Assembly (NCBI RefSeq): GCF_013266735.1
Contig: NZ_JABSNU010000002.1
Location: 372,001 to 436,000, forward strand
Source of the DNA: Pedobacter foliorum
GTDB taxonomy: Bacteria > Bacteroidota > Bacteroidia > Sphingobacteriales > Sphingobacteriaceae
Reading direction: 5' to 3'
DNA length: 64,000 bases
The notes beneath the pieces were generated by a model. The model saw only the letters and a program-made list of their open reading frames with translations. It made no database searches and was not told the origin of the DNA. The position numbers were made by a program, and so were the translations under genes. Shown in pieces: positions 45,342 through 52,931 of this stretch (positions are counted from its first letter, which is position 1; the number at the start of each line of letters is the position of its first letter).

Positions 45342-46610
45342 TTAAGGGAATGGGGCGTAATCAAAGGGTAACTGATCCGCTACTCGGAGTGTAGCCCAAT
45401 ATCCTTCGTTTATTACGGCGTGTTGGTCGGCCAGGTTACCGTGAGTATCTACAAATGTTTCTGGGATTAGCATAGTTAGAATAGAGGTTGTAAAATTTCC
45501 ATCGCTTTTTTTCTTTTTGTAGGTAATGAATAGGGAGTTGTTGAAGGATAGTTTGTAGTTTCCGCTTAACGATGTGGGGGTTATGATGTTATTGTAGGGT
45601 ACGTTTCCGGGATATAGAATGTTGTAGCCTGTTTTTTGTCCCCATTTGCTTAGGTTACCAGGACTTGGGGTGTTGGTAGGGTTCAGTGTGTTTGAAGGCT
45701 TGGTTGCTTGGGAGAAGACAGTGGTATCTTCGGGAGCGTAGTCTCTTCCATTCCATCGCATTGTGATAATGGTATCTGATGATTTGAACTCGTTTCCCTT
45801 CCAGTTTTCTAAGATAGGGTGTGTAGGGAAGGCGTTTATTGTTTTGACTTTCTCTAATTTTTTAACCACAAAGCCATCTTCTGTTAATTGCTTATTGACT
45901 AGTGAATGCATGAAATGGGTGAGGGAACCGTAGTAGGCTTTTTCTCTGTTGGTTTTCCATCTTTTTAGTTCTTTGCTATCGGTAGAAGTTGTCTCTTCGA
46001 AACGGGTGTAGCCTGAATAGGATGTACGGCTGGCATAATGAATAAAATAGCTCAAGTCGTAATATACTTTATATCCTAAGGCTTTATTATCAATAATTAA
46101 CGGTTCGCTTGTTTCTGCTGTTAAAACATAGGAGGTGTCGTTGTAATGGAAAGAAAGCGCTTTTGGATTTTCTATAGTGCATTGTTGGTCGGTTTTTCCC
46201 AAGAAAAACATTTTAAAAAGAGAGTAGTATTCTTCCCAATGGGGGTCGGCTGTTATGACTACTTCTTTGAGTGATTTGGTGGTTTGGGATAGTTCGACTT
46301 TTAATGGAGGGTTGTATTGTTCGCTCATTGGAACAGATACTGGATGATAGCCTACGTAGGATATGATTAAATTGTAATTACCTGATGGAATATTTTTTAA
46401 AACAAATTTTCCGCTGTCGGAAGTAATTGTGGCTTTGGTGGTATGGTCGAGATAAACGCTTGCTCCAGCTAATGGCGCTCTTGTTTTGGCATCTATGACT
46501 GTTCCTGTGATTTGGAGGAAGGTTTGTTGGGCATAAATTGAATGGTAGCTTATAATTATAAGTAGGGTTAATAGGAATGTTTTAAGGGATATGAGGCGTG
46601 AGAGTCGCAT
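45342..46610 (-). CDS. Carboxypeptidase-regulatory-like domain outer-envelope protein
   Basis: A 422-residue secreted protein (signal ending SIYAQ near residue 27). Residues about 32-115 are a CarboxypepD-reg-like domain (TGTVIDAKTRAPLAGASVYL, GKFVLKNIPSGNYNLIISYVGY). The rest, about 300 residues, has no fold I can name, though it contains the KALSFHYNDTSYVL-like stretch typical of this Bacteroidota family. There is no TonB barrel. Its upstream region contains a G8 tract (46705-46712) about 95 bases from the start. Confidence 0.7.
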   Translation of the reverse strand: MRLSRLISLKTFLLTLLIIISYHSIYAQQTFLQITGTVIDAKTRAPLAGASVYLDHTTKATITSDSGKFVLKNIPSGNYNLIISYVGYHPVSVPMSEQYNPPLKVELSQTTKSLKEVVITADPHWEEYYSLFKMFFLGKTDQQCTIENPKALSFHYNDTSYVLTAETSEPLIIDNKALGYKVYYDLSYFIHYASRTSYSGYTRFEETTSTDSKELKRWKTNREKAYYGSLTHFMHSLVNKQLTEDGFVVKKLEKVKTINAFPTHPILENWKGNEFKSSDTIITMRWNGRDYAPEDTTVFSQATKPSNTLNPTNTPSPGNLSKWGQKTGYNILYPGNVPYNNIITPTSLSGNYKLSFNNSLFITYKKKKSDGNFTTSILTMLIPETFVDTHGNLADQHAVINEGYWATLRVADQLPFDYAPFP

Positions 46611-46704
46611 TGTGTAATAGATTGGTGTGTTTTACTGTTTGCTGGAGCATTAGGCTTCATAGTACTTGCATGAAGTTACGATTTAGGTTTGATAGTTTAT
46701 ATAA

Positions 46705-46712
46705 GGGGGGGG
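46705..46712. repeat. G8 homopolymer upstream of a secreted-protein gene
   Basis: Eight consecutive G residues in AT-rich intergenic DNA, about 95 bases before the start of the minus-strand gene at 46610 and about 190 bases from a second G8 tract in the gene at 46806. Such tracts are prone to slippage. Confidence 0.6.
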
Positions 46713-46805
46713 ATTGTTTAATCTGGAAAATGGAAGTTGAAGATAAGTTAGTTTTATATGATTTATAAATAATTTATTATTTTAGAGTATAACTAAATAA
46801 ATGTA

Positions 46806-47097
46806 ATGGGAGTAATTGAAGGAATTAGCATCGTCATTTTTCTTTTGCTGTTTTACTTAGGCTATAAAATGGCCCAAAAAAAGGGTATGGGTGGTGTTGG
46901 GGGGGGTGATTATGGTTGCGCTTTTTAATTGGCTTGGTTTGATAGTCATATTTTTTTCGCCAAAAGCCGAAAAACCTGATCCTGATCGGGCGAAATATGA
47001 AAAGGATTACAGAGATACTTACTATTTTATTGGGTTGTTATTTCTTGTGTTAATTATATTCGTTGCTATTGTCTATTTCAGCAATAGAGCTACATAA
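46806..47097 (+). pseudogene. Small membrane protein split by a frameshift at a G8 tract
   Basis: An ATG at 46806 opens a frame encoding a hydrophobic helix (IEGISIVIFLLLFYLGYKMAQ) that stops at 46928 after 40 residues. A second frame, open from 46891, encodes two more membrane segments (MVALFNWLGLIVIFF and YFIGLLFLVLIIFVAIVYF). The frames meet at eight G residues (46899-46906); a seven-G tract would join them into one protein of about 96 residues with three hydrophobic segments. It could be a slippage-controlled gene, a real pseudogene or a sequencing error. I do not recognise the family. Confidence 0.65.
46899..46906 (+). repeat. G8 homopolymer inside a coding region
   Basis: Eight G residues at the join of the two frames of the small membrane protein. 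Loss of one G restores a continuous frame. Confidence 0.85.
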
Positions 47098-47156
47098 AAT
47101 ATAGCGCAATAAGTAATGCGGCATCAAACAATAATAATTAATCTTCAATTGGTAGC

Positions 47157-47549
47157 TTAAATTAAGCGTATTAGTACTCCTTTTCTCTTCATTACATTTT
47201 TATAATCCCATTGGATTTCTCTGGATTTTTGAAGCCAACGAGATAGATCTGCAAGGTTGATTTGTTCTATAGCAGTGTAGGTAATGGAGGCGTCTTTAAA
47301 TTTACCAGTGTTTATTTTTAGGTCGGCTTCATTAAAGTCGGCACCGCTCCAGAACATTAAACGGATGCCTGCTTTAAGTTTGCTATAGCCTACAATTGGG
47401 TTTTCGTTGAGGAACCAAACTGGATGGGTATGCCAGATTTTACTTTGGGCTTCTGCTAGGGCGTGGTTAATTGTGACGGAGAGGATGTTACAGATTTCGC
47501 GATCTGTAGGGGACTGTGAGTCGTTATAGCTTTGTATATCCTTGTCCAT
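47157..47549 (-). CDS. DUF1801 (YdhG-like) domain protein
   Basis: A 130-residue cytoplasmic protein. The stretch IWHTHPVWFLNENPIVGYSKLKAGIRLMFWSG and the C-terminal LSRWLQKSREIQWDYKN resemble the DUF1801/YdhG fold, also seen in the first half of the 35472 protein. Function is unknown. It is on the same strand as the GNAT-like gene upstream, with 67 bases between them. Confidence 0.6.
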   Translation of the reverse strand: MDKDIQSYNDSQSPTDREICNILSVTINHALAEAQSKIWHTHPVWFLNENPIVGYSKLKAGIRLMFWSGADFNEADLKINTGKFKDASITYTAIEQINLADLSRWLQKSREIQWDYKNVMKRKGVLIRLI

Positions 47550-47616
47550 GATGTTTCTTATGAATCGGCCGATTTTATATGTTAAACTAAAATATGAATA
47601 ATTAATATCATTTGGT

Positions 47617-48138
47617 TTACTGTGGGTTGTCTTTGTATCGGATTAAGATGTAGGAGGGTTGATCAAATGGTTTTAGTGTTGATTTTTGGTGAATTACAAA
47701 TCCGCAGGTTTCTAGAAAGGTTATAAGGGGATCGGTTTGAAGTACTTCCATCCAGACGGCATATTCTGCTCTGCTTATTGATAGGCACTTTTGCCATAGG
47801 GATTCTCTTGATTCTGCATTGTCGAACTCGGGGAGGATGTGGAAATAGGAATAGTGAAGAATTCTTTTTCCGTTTAGTGCTTCAGGATAAAGACTTGTTT
47901 GTTTTACCATTGCAAATCCGGCAGGTTCATTTTTGGTGTAGACTATAATTAATTGATTGCAAAAGACGTTTAATTCGCTTACAGCATCAAGATAGTTGAG
48001 TTGTTGTTCGATGAAGGGGGTAAGTTTATCTGTAGGGACAATGTTGTGATACATTGCCTTAAGTTTTGCTTGTTTAAGGGATAATAAGTTTTCTAATCCT
48101 TGTTCTGAGGCTACTGTAAATTTTGATATTACTTCCAT
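47617..48138 (-). CDS. GNAT-like acetyltransferase linked to a MocR regulator
   Basis: A 173-residue protein; I start it at MEVISKFT, though the frame stays open to 48171. The pattern NQLIIVYTKNEPAGFAMVKQTSLY, then ILHYSYFHILPEFDN and WMEVLQTDPLITFLETCGFVIHQK fits a GNAT fold with a weak acetyl-CoA loop. The substrate is unknown. The gene lies right after the MocR gene on the same strand, and its upstream region carries two CTGTAYCG repeats 31 bases apart like those at the MocR promoter, suggesting that it is the regulated target. Confidence 0.5.
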   Translation of the reverse strand: MEVISKFTVASEQGLENLLSLKQAKLKAMYHNIVPTDKLTPFIEQQLNYLDAVSELNVFCNQLIIVYTKNEPAGFAMVKQTSLYPEALNGKRILHYSYFHILPEFDNAESRESLWQKCLSISRAEYAVWMEVLQTDPLITFLETCGFVIHQKSTLKPFDQPSYILIRYKDNPQ

Positions 48139-48190
48139 TTCTGTTTTTTTATAAGCTGTTTTCTTAAACAAAAGTATGGTTAGTGGGTGT

Positions 48191-48229
48191 CGATACAGGG
48201 TGCAGAATTTGTAAAAGTAATCGGTACAG
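48191..48229 (-). promoter_or_regulatory. Candidate MocR operator before the GNAT-like gene
   Basis: CGATACAG at 48191-48198 and CGGTACAG at 48222-48229 (CTGTATCG and CTGTACCG on the coding strand) are direct repeats 31 bases apart. They lie between the MocR stop and the GNAT start and resemble the CTGTACT pair at 49659. Confidence 0.45.
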
Positions 48230-49642
48230 TTAGGGTTTTAGGAAGTTGCCGATCTTTTTAATGGCTTCGAGACTAGTGTCTGTAATGCGCTGTGAAAATA
48301 TCATTCTATAATGATGACTGTATGAGTTTGTGTACGAAAAGGTAGATACAGGAGTGAAAAGGATCCGGAATTGCTCGCATTTGGCGTAAAATAATTCCAT
48401 GTCGACTAATGGGGGTAATTGAATCCATATGCTGTATCCGCCGAGGGGAGCGTGGGCGTAGGCTTGTTTGGGGAAATGTTTTTTGAATTGATTTAATAGG
48501 GTTATGGACTGGTGTTCTAGTTGGCGACGAAAGGATCTTAAATGTCTGTCGTAACTGGTGGAACTGAGTAGTTTAATGACTACTTCTTGATTTAATGGGG
48601 TAACGGATCTGCCTAATGAGAATTTTATTCTTTCCGCTTCCGAATAGTAGCGACCAGCGGCTAGCCAGCCTAATCTAATGCCTGGGGCAATAGTTTTTGA
48701 GAACGAAGAATATGTGATTACTAAGCCTGTTGTATCAAAGTTTCGGATGGTTGATGGTCTGGAATCATTAAAATAGAGGTCGCCATAGATGTCGTTTTCA
48801 ATGATTGGGATTTGATGTTGAGTGGCTATTTCGAGCACTTTCTTTTTCTTTTCGTCGCTTAACAGGATGCCTGTGGGGTTTTGGAAATTGGGTGTTAGGA
48901 CGATTGCTTTTATTTGGTTTTTATCGCAAACATTACGGAGGTAATCGGTATCAAAGCCATCTTTATATCTTACGGGAATTTCTATTGTTTTTAAACGCAG
49001 GTTTGCAATTGTTTCGAGAATTGAAAATACGCATGGGCTTTCTACGGCAATTATGTCGCCGGGAATTGTTACTGTAGCCAATGCGATGTATAGGGCTTGT
49101 ATTGCGCCATCGGTAATTAATAGTTCTTCTGGTTGAATAATTGCGCCGTGTGCTGCTGATCGTCTTGATAGTAATTCTCGCAATTCTGCGGATCCGTTGG
49201 CGGGGTAATAGCGAAGTAGGGCAGCGCCTTTTTCTCGAATTACTTCCTGCATTGTTCTTAAGACTAGTTTTTGTGGTACAAAAGTATCTGATGGTACGGC
49301 AACATTGAATGAGGTGTATTCGGAGTGGTTTTGAAGGGAGGAGGTTAAGCTGATGTTGTTTTGAAAAACGGGGTCGCGCGGTATGGGTGGTAAATCTGGA
49401 TATACATCAGCTGCGGTTTCGGCGTTGTTTTGCACAGCTACAACGTAGCCGGAGCGGGGGAGGCTGGTTACTAATCCTTTGAAAACGAGATAATCGTATC
49501 CGCTTTGAACGGTACTTGTGCTGAGTTTGTATTCTTGTTTTATGCTTCGTGCGGAAGGTAATTTATCACCAGGTTTTAAAATCTGTTTATTGATGTTTTC
49601 TTCAATAATTGTGGTAAATATCTTATGCCTGTAGTGTTTCAT
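48230..49642 (-). CDS. MocR/PdxR-type GntR-aminotransferase regulator
   Basis: A 470-residue regulator, started at MKHYRHKI. Residues 1-70 are a GntR winged helix (INKQILKPGDKLPSARSIKQEY, STSTVQSGYDYLVFKGL). The rest is a fold-type I aminotransferase domain with LTPNFQNPTG near 250, ENDIYGDLYF near 285 and the PLP lysine in SSFSKTIAPGIRLGW near 315. Such proteins use PLP or an amino-group ligand to control nearby genes and usually bind direct repeats. Pairs of CTGTAC-like repeats lie before this gene and before the GNAT-like gene downstream. Confidence 0.88.
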   Translation of the reverse strand: MKHYRHKIFTTIIEENINKQILKPGDKLPSARSIKQEYKLSTSTVQSGYDYLVFKGLVTSLPRSGYVVAVQNNAETAADVYPDLPPIPRDPVFQNNISLTSSLQNHSEYTSFNVAVPSDTFVPQKLVLRTMQEVIREKGAALLRYYPANGSAELRELLSRRSAAHGAIIQPEELLITDGAIQALYIALATVTIPGDIIAVESPCVFSILETIANLRLKTIEIPVRYKDGFDTDYLRNVCDKNQIKAIVLTPNFQNPTGILLSDEKKKKVLEIATQHQIPIIENDIYGDLYFNDSRPSTIRNFDTTGLVITYSSFSKTIAPGIRLGWLAAGRYYSEAERIKFSLGRSVTPLNQEVVIKLLSSTSYDRHLRSFRRQLEHQSITLLNQFKKHFPKQAYAHAPLGGYSIWIQLPPLVDMELFYAKCEQFRILFTPVSTFSYTNSYSHHYRMIFSQRITDTSLEAIKKIGNFLKP

Positions 49643-49658
49643 GTTTGTTTGTTGCAAA

Positions 49659-49695
49659 CTGTACTGGGCAAATTTACATATTGTTGTTCTGTACT
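49659..49695. promoter_or_regulatory. Candidate MocR operator in the divergent gap
   Basis: CTGTACT occurs at 49659-49665 and 49689-49695, a direct repeat with 30-base period, between the MocR gene and the acyltransferase gene. MocR proteins are known to bind spaced direct repeats, so this fits autoregulation. Confidence 0.45.
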
Positions 49696-49753
49696 TAGTA
49701 TAGTAAAAGTTATATATTTTTCACAAATTGCAATTTTTACACACACGAACTAA

Positions 49754-50869
49754 ATGAAACCTAACCTAAGTAATGAATTGGCCACCAAGCCACACTATCC
49801 CATATTGGATGGACTTCGCGGTATTGCAGCGATAATCGTCGTAACATTTCACCTAGCTGAGCCATTCTCAACAAGTAATTTAGATAAATTCGTTAATCAC
49901 GGTTATCTAGCTGTCGACTTTTTCTTTTTATTATCGGGTTTTGTAATGGGCTATGCTTACGATGATCGCTGGAATAAAATGACCGTCGGCAATTTTTTTA
50001 AACGCCGGGTTATTCGTCTGCAACCATTGGTGGTGTTGGGGATGACTATGGGCGCTATTGGGTTTTATTTTACGGACTCAACGCTATGGCCGCTTATTCA
50101 TGATGTACCTGTTTGGAAGATGATGTTGGTTATGTTGGTGGGGTATACTATACTGCCTGTGCCTTTGTCGCTTGATATTCGTGGTTGGCAGGAGATGCAT
50201 CCGCTGAATAGCGTGGGCTGGTCTTTGTTTTTTGAATACATTGCGAACATTCTTTATGCGGTGTGGATCAGGAAGTTTTCTAAAACGGCATTGAGTGTTT
50301 TGGTGGGTATTTCTGCTATTGCTCTTGTTCATTTGGCGATTTCAAATGGTGATGTGAGTGGTGGTTGGACATTGAATGTGGAGCAGGTGCGGATTGGATT
50401 AACTCGTGTAATGTTTCCTTTCTTTGCTGGTTTGTTGCTTTCGCGCGTGGCGAAACCAACTCGAATTAAAAATGCTTTTTTGTGGTGCAGTCTTTTAATA
50501 GCTATTGTACTTTACATGCCACGCATTGGTGGCGCGGAGCAGGTTTGGTTGAACGGGATTTATGACTCTGTTTGCATTGTTATCGTTTTTCCGCTTATAG
50601 TTTATATTGGTGCAAGTGGCGTGATCCATAGTGAAAGGGAGAACAGGGTTTGCAAATTTTTAGGGGATATTTCGTATCCGCTTTATATGGTGCATTATCC
50701 GCTGGTTTATTTTTACGTTGCCTGGGTAAGTAACAATAAGGGGATTACGATTGCAGAGGCGTGGCCTTATGCGCTGCTGATTTTAATTGGCGGGTTGGTT
50801 TTGGCTTATGCTGCATTGAAATGGTATGATGAGCCGGTTAGGAAGTGGTTGAGGAAAAAGTTTGCTTAG
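49754..50869 (+). CDS. Acyltransferase family 3 membrane protein (OafA-like)
   Basis: A 371-residue integral membrane protein with about ten hydrophobic segments. The N-terminal motif LDGLRGIAAIIVVTFHL (about 18-34) holds the family's conserved Arg and His, and FFLLSGFVMGYAYDDRW follows near 55. These enzymes transfer acetyl or other acyl groups to sugars on exported glycans. The gene is divergent from the MocR regulator and may be read from the shared region, but no pathway genes are adjacent. Confidence 0.85.
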   Translation: MKPNLSNELATKPHYPILDGLRGIAAIIVVTFHLAEPFSTSNLDKFVNHGYLAVDFFFLLSGFVMGYAYDDRWNKMTVGNFFKRRVIRLQPLVVLGMTMGAIGFYFTDSTLWPLIHDVPVWKMMLVMLVGYTILPVPLSLDIRGWQEMHPLNSVGWSLFFEYIANILYAVWIRKFSKTALSVLVGISAIALVHLAISNGDVSGGWTLNVEQVRIGLTRVMFPFFAGLLLSRVAKPTRIKNAFLWCSLLIAIVLYMPRIGGAEQVWLNGIYDSVCIVIVFPLIVYIGASGVIHSERENRVCKFLGDISYPLYMVHYPLVYFYVAWVSNNKGITIAEAWPYALLILIGGLVLAYAALKWYDEPVRKWLRKKFA

Positions 50870-50963
50870 GAGAGATCTTTTGATCATGAAGTGGCTGTGG
50901 TTTTACATTTAGTATCTTTAACAAAAAGCTGTTTTTATTGAATCCTGAAACAACCATACAAAT

Positions 50964-52154
50964 ATGTCTGCATATAAACGTCGCGATTTCTTAAAACTCT
51001 CTTCTTTATCGGCCTTGCCGCTTATTGGATCTGCTATTTTGCCAATAAATACTTTTGCTACAGAAAAACCAGGGTTATCAAAAGATAGTGAAGCAGTTTA
51101 TTTTATTAACGATGGGATTTTTTATCGACCAGAAGATTTTATTAATAAGCTACAGGAGATAAATGCAGCTAATCCAATAGAAAGAGATAGTTATGCCGAG
51201 GGTGGGACCATAGAAAAACTTTTAAAGAAATTTGTAGAAATTACAGGAAAAGAAGCGGCTGTTTATTTGCCAACAGGAACGTTAGCGAATCAGCTTGCGA
51301 TTAGTGTTTTATGTGGAAGCAATACTAAAGCATTTGTGCAAGAAACCAGTCATGTTTATCGAGATGAAGGAGATGCTGCTCAAACCCTGTTTAACAAAAG
51401 ATTAATTCCCTTAGCAGCAGGACAGGCGCATTTTACATTAGATGAACTTAAAAAAGCTATTAAATACCATAAAGATGGTGAAGCATTTGTTGGCGAAGTT
51501 GGAGCCGTATCTATAGAGACACCCGTAAGAAGGTGCGACAACCAGGCTTTCCCTTTAGAAGAAATAAAAAAGATTTCGGCTTATTGTAAAGAGCAAGGCT
51601 ATAAAATGCACCTTGATGGTGCTAGGTTGCACATGGCAACCGCATTTACAAATGCAACAGTTAAAGAGTATGCCACGTATTTTGATACAGTTTACATGTG
51701 TTTGTATAAATATTTGGGTGCAACTGGTGGCGCTATTTTATGTGGGGATAAAGCTGTGATTGACCAAATGCATCATCTTATTAAAATTCATGGAGGTGGA
51801 ATTTTTACCAATTGGCCTAGTGCTTCTATCGCTTTACATCATTTAAACACAATTGATGATGTGATGGAGAAAATTAAAGTAAAATCGGCCAGCCTTTTTA
51901 ATCAGTTTGAACAACTTAAAGGCATCAAAATTAATCAGGCTCCGAATGGTACAAATCAATTTAATGCCTCAATAGCTAGTGGAATTGATCCTGTTAAACT
52001 AAATAAAAGGTTAAGGGAAGAGCATAATATTGTTTTCGGCCAGCCAAGAGAAGATGGTTTTGTAAAAATTAAAGTAAATCCAACTTTGTTGAGAAGGGAT
52101 AATCAGCAAATTATCGGCTCCTTTAAAGAGGCAATCGAATTCGCGAAAGTGTAA
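50964..52154 (+). CDS. Tat-exported threonine-aldolase-like PLP enzyme
   Basis: A 396-residue protein with a twin-arginine signal: KRRDFLKLSSLSALPLIG at residues 5-22, cleavage near 33. The mature part is a fold-type I beta-eliminating lyase/threonine-aldolase domain: LPTGTLANQLAI near 100, MHLDGARLHMA near 215 and the PLP lysine in MCLYKYLGATGGAI near 252. Threonine aldolases split threonine or allo-threonine into glycine and acetaldehyde and normally work in the cytoplasm; this one should act in the periplasm, where Tat would deliver it folded with PLP. Its true substrate is uncertain. Confidence 0.8.
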   Translation: MSAYKRRDFLKLSSLSALPLIGSAILPINTFATEKPGLSKDSEAVYFINDGIFYRPEDFINKLQEINAANPIERDSYAEGGTIEKLLKKFVEITGKEAAVYLPTGTLANQLAISVLCGSNTKAFVQETSHVYRDEGDAAQTLFNKRLIPLAAGQAHFTLDELKKAIKYHKDGEAFVGEVGAVSIETPVRRCDNQAFPLEEIKKISAYCKEQGYKMHLDGARLHMATAFTNATVKEYATYFDTVYMCLYKYLGATGGAILCGDKAVIDQMHHLIKIHGGGIFTNWPSASIALHHLNTIDDVMEKIKVKSASLFNQFEQLKGIKINQAPNGTNQFNASIASGIDPVKLNKRLREEHNIVFGQPREDGFVKIKVNPTLLRRDNQQIIGSFKEAIEFAKV

Positions 52155-52160
52155 ATTATG

Positions 52161-52475
52161 TTAATTGCCTACTTTTTCTATTTCTTCGTACTTATAAATT
52201 TGCATTCTTCCACTGGCTTTAAAGATGCTGTCTTGCTGTTTATCTCTGCTGTATTTGGTCAAGATCACAAAGTCTGAGCTTATGAAAATTGCACGCCAAT
52301 TTGATGCTAACCCTCCATCTTTGGAATAAAATGAGGCAGGATCCTCCTTTTGCACTGGTGCTTTGTACAAATCTCTTTTCCACTTATAAAGGTTGGTGTT
52401 GTCGTCGCTAAATTTATTTTTTTTACAACCGAGAGCTACAATTAGTAGCAAAGCAATCAAAATGTTCTTCGCCAT
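52161..52475 (-). CDS. Small lipoprotein of unknown function
   Basis: A 104-residue protein with a lipoprotein signal (LIVALGCKKNKF, Cys near residue 17). The mature part has no domain I recognise: an aromatic/basic start (NLYKWKRDLYKAP) and a beta-like middle (WRAIFISSDFVILTKYSRDK). It converges on the threonine-aldolase-like gene and is 117 bases from the thioredoxin fragment on the same strand. Confidence 0.5.
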   Translation of the reverse strand: MAKNILIALLLIVALGCKKNKFSDDNTNLYKWKRDLYKAPVQKEDPASFYSKDGGLASNWRAIFISSDFVILTKYSRDKQQDSIFKASGRMQIYKYEEIEKVGN

Positions 52476-52592
52476 GTTATTTCTTTTTTTGAAAATAATG
52501 AAAAAAAATGATCTGGATAAATTTTACATTGGTATTTAACATAAGTTAGGTTATAGCTGAGGGTGGCTTTGATTTTTCGAGAATATTTTATT

Positions 52593-52931
52593 TTACAATA
52601 GGTCGTTAATCATCGCTTTTACTTTGTCGTTTCCAGGAAAGGCGGTAAATTTATTGATAAGCACACCTTCTTTATTATATAATAGATACGATGGAATACC
52701 TTCGAATACAAAATGGTTCATGATGTATTCCCACTGAGTGTCTTTCAGATAGTAATGTTCACTTCCAATTCCTTTAATTTTTTCTTCCCATAGCTTTCGT
52801 GGCGAAGAACCGTTTGTTAGATACACAAAGACGACATCCTTGTTGTGAAAATCGCCCTTTGTACTTCTAAATTGCTGCGTTGCATCCAAGCAAGGTAACT
52901 TTGCTTGAAGGTTACTTTTGAGGTGTAGCAT
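52593..52931 (-). CDS. Partial thioredoxin-fold protein lacking the CxxC site
   Basis: A 112-residue open frame that aligns by eye with the second half of a TlpA-like thioredoxin domain (DVVFVYLTNGSSPRKLWEEKIKG, then FVFEGIPSYLLYNKEGVLINKF). The N-terminal half with the CxxC motif is absent, and a stop codon lies five codons upstream. It overlaps the end of the complete TlpA-like gene by 20 bases in another frame. It is probably a remnant of a duplicated or shortened paralogue, but a small coupled protein cannot be ruled out. Confidence 0.5.
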   Translation of the reverse strand: MLHLKSNLQAKLPCLDATQQFRSTKGDFHNKDVVFVYLTNGSSPRKLWEEKIKGIGSEHYYLKDTQWEYIMNHFVFEGIPSYLLYNKEGVLINKFTAFPGNDKVKAMINDLL

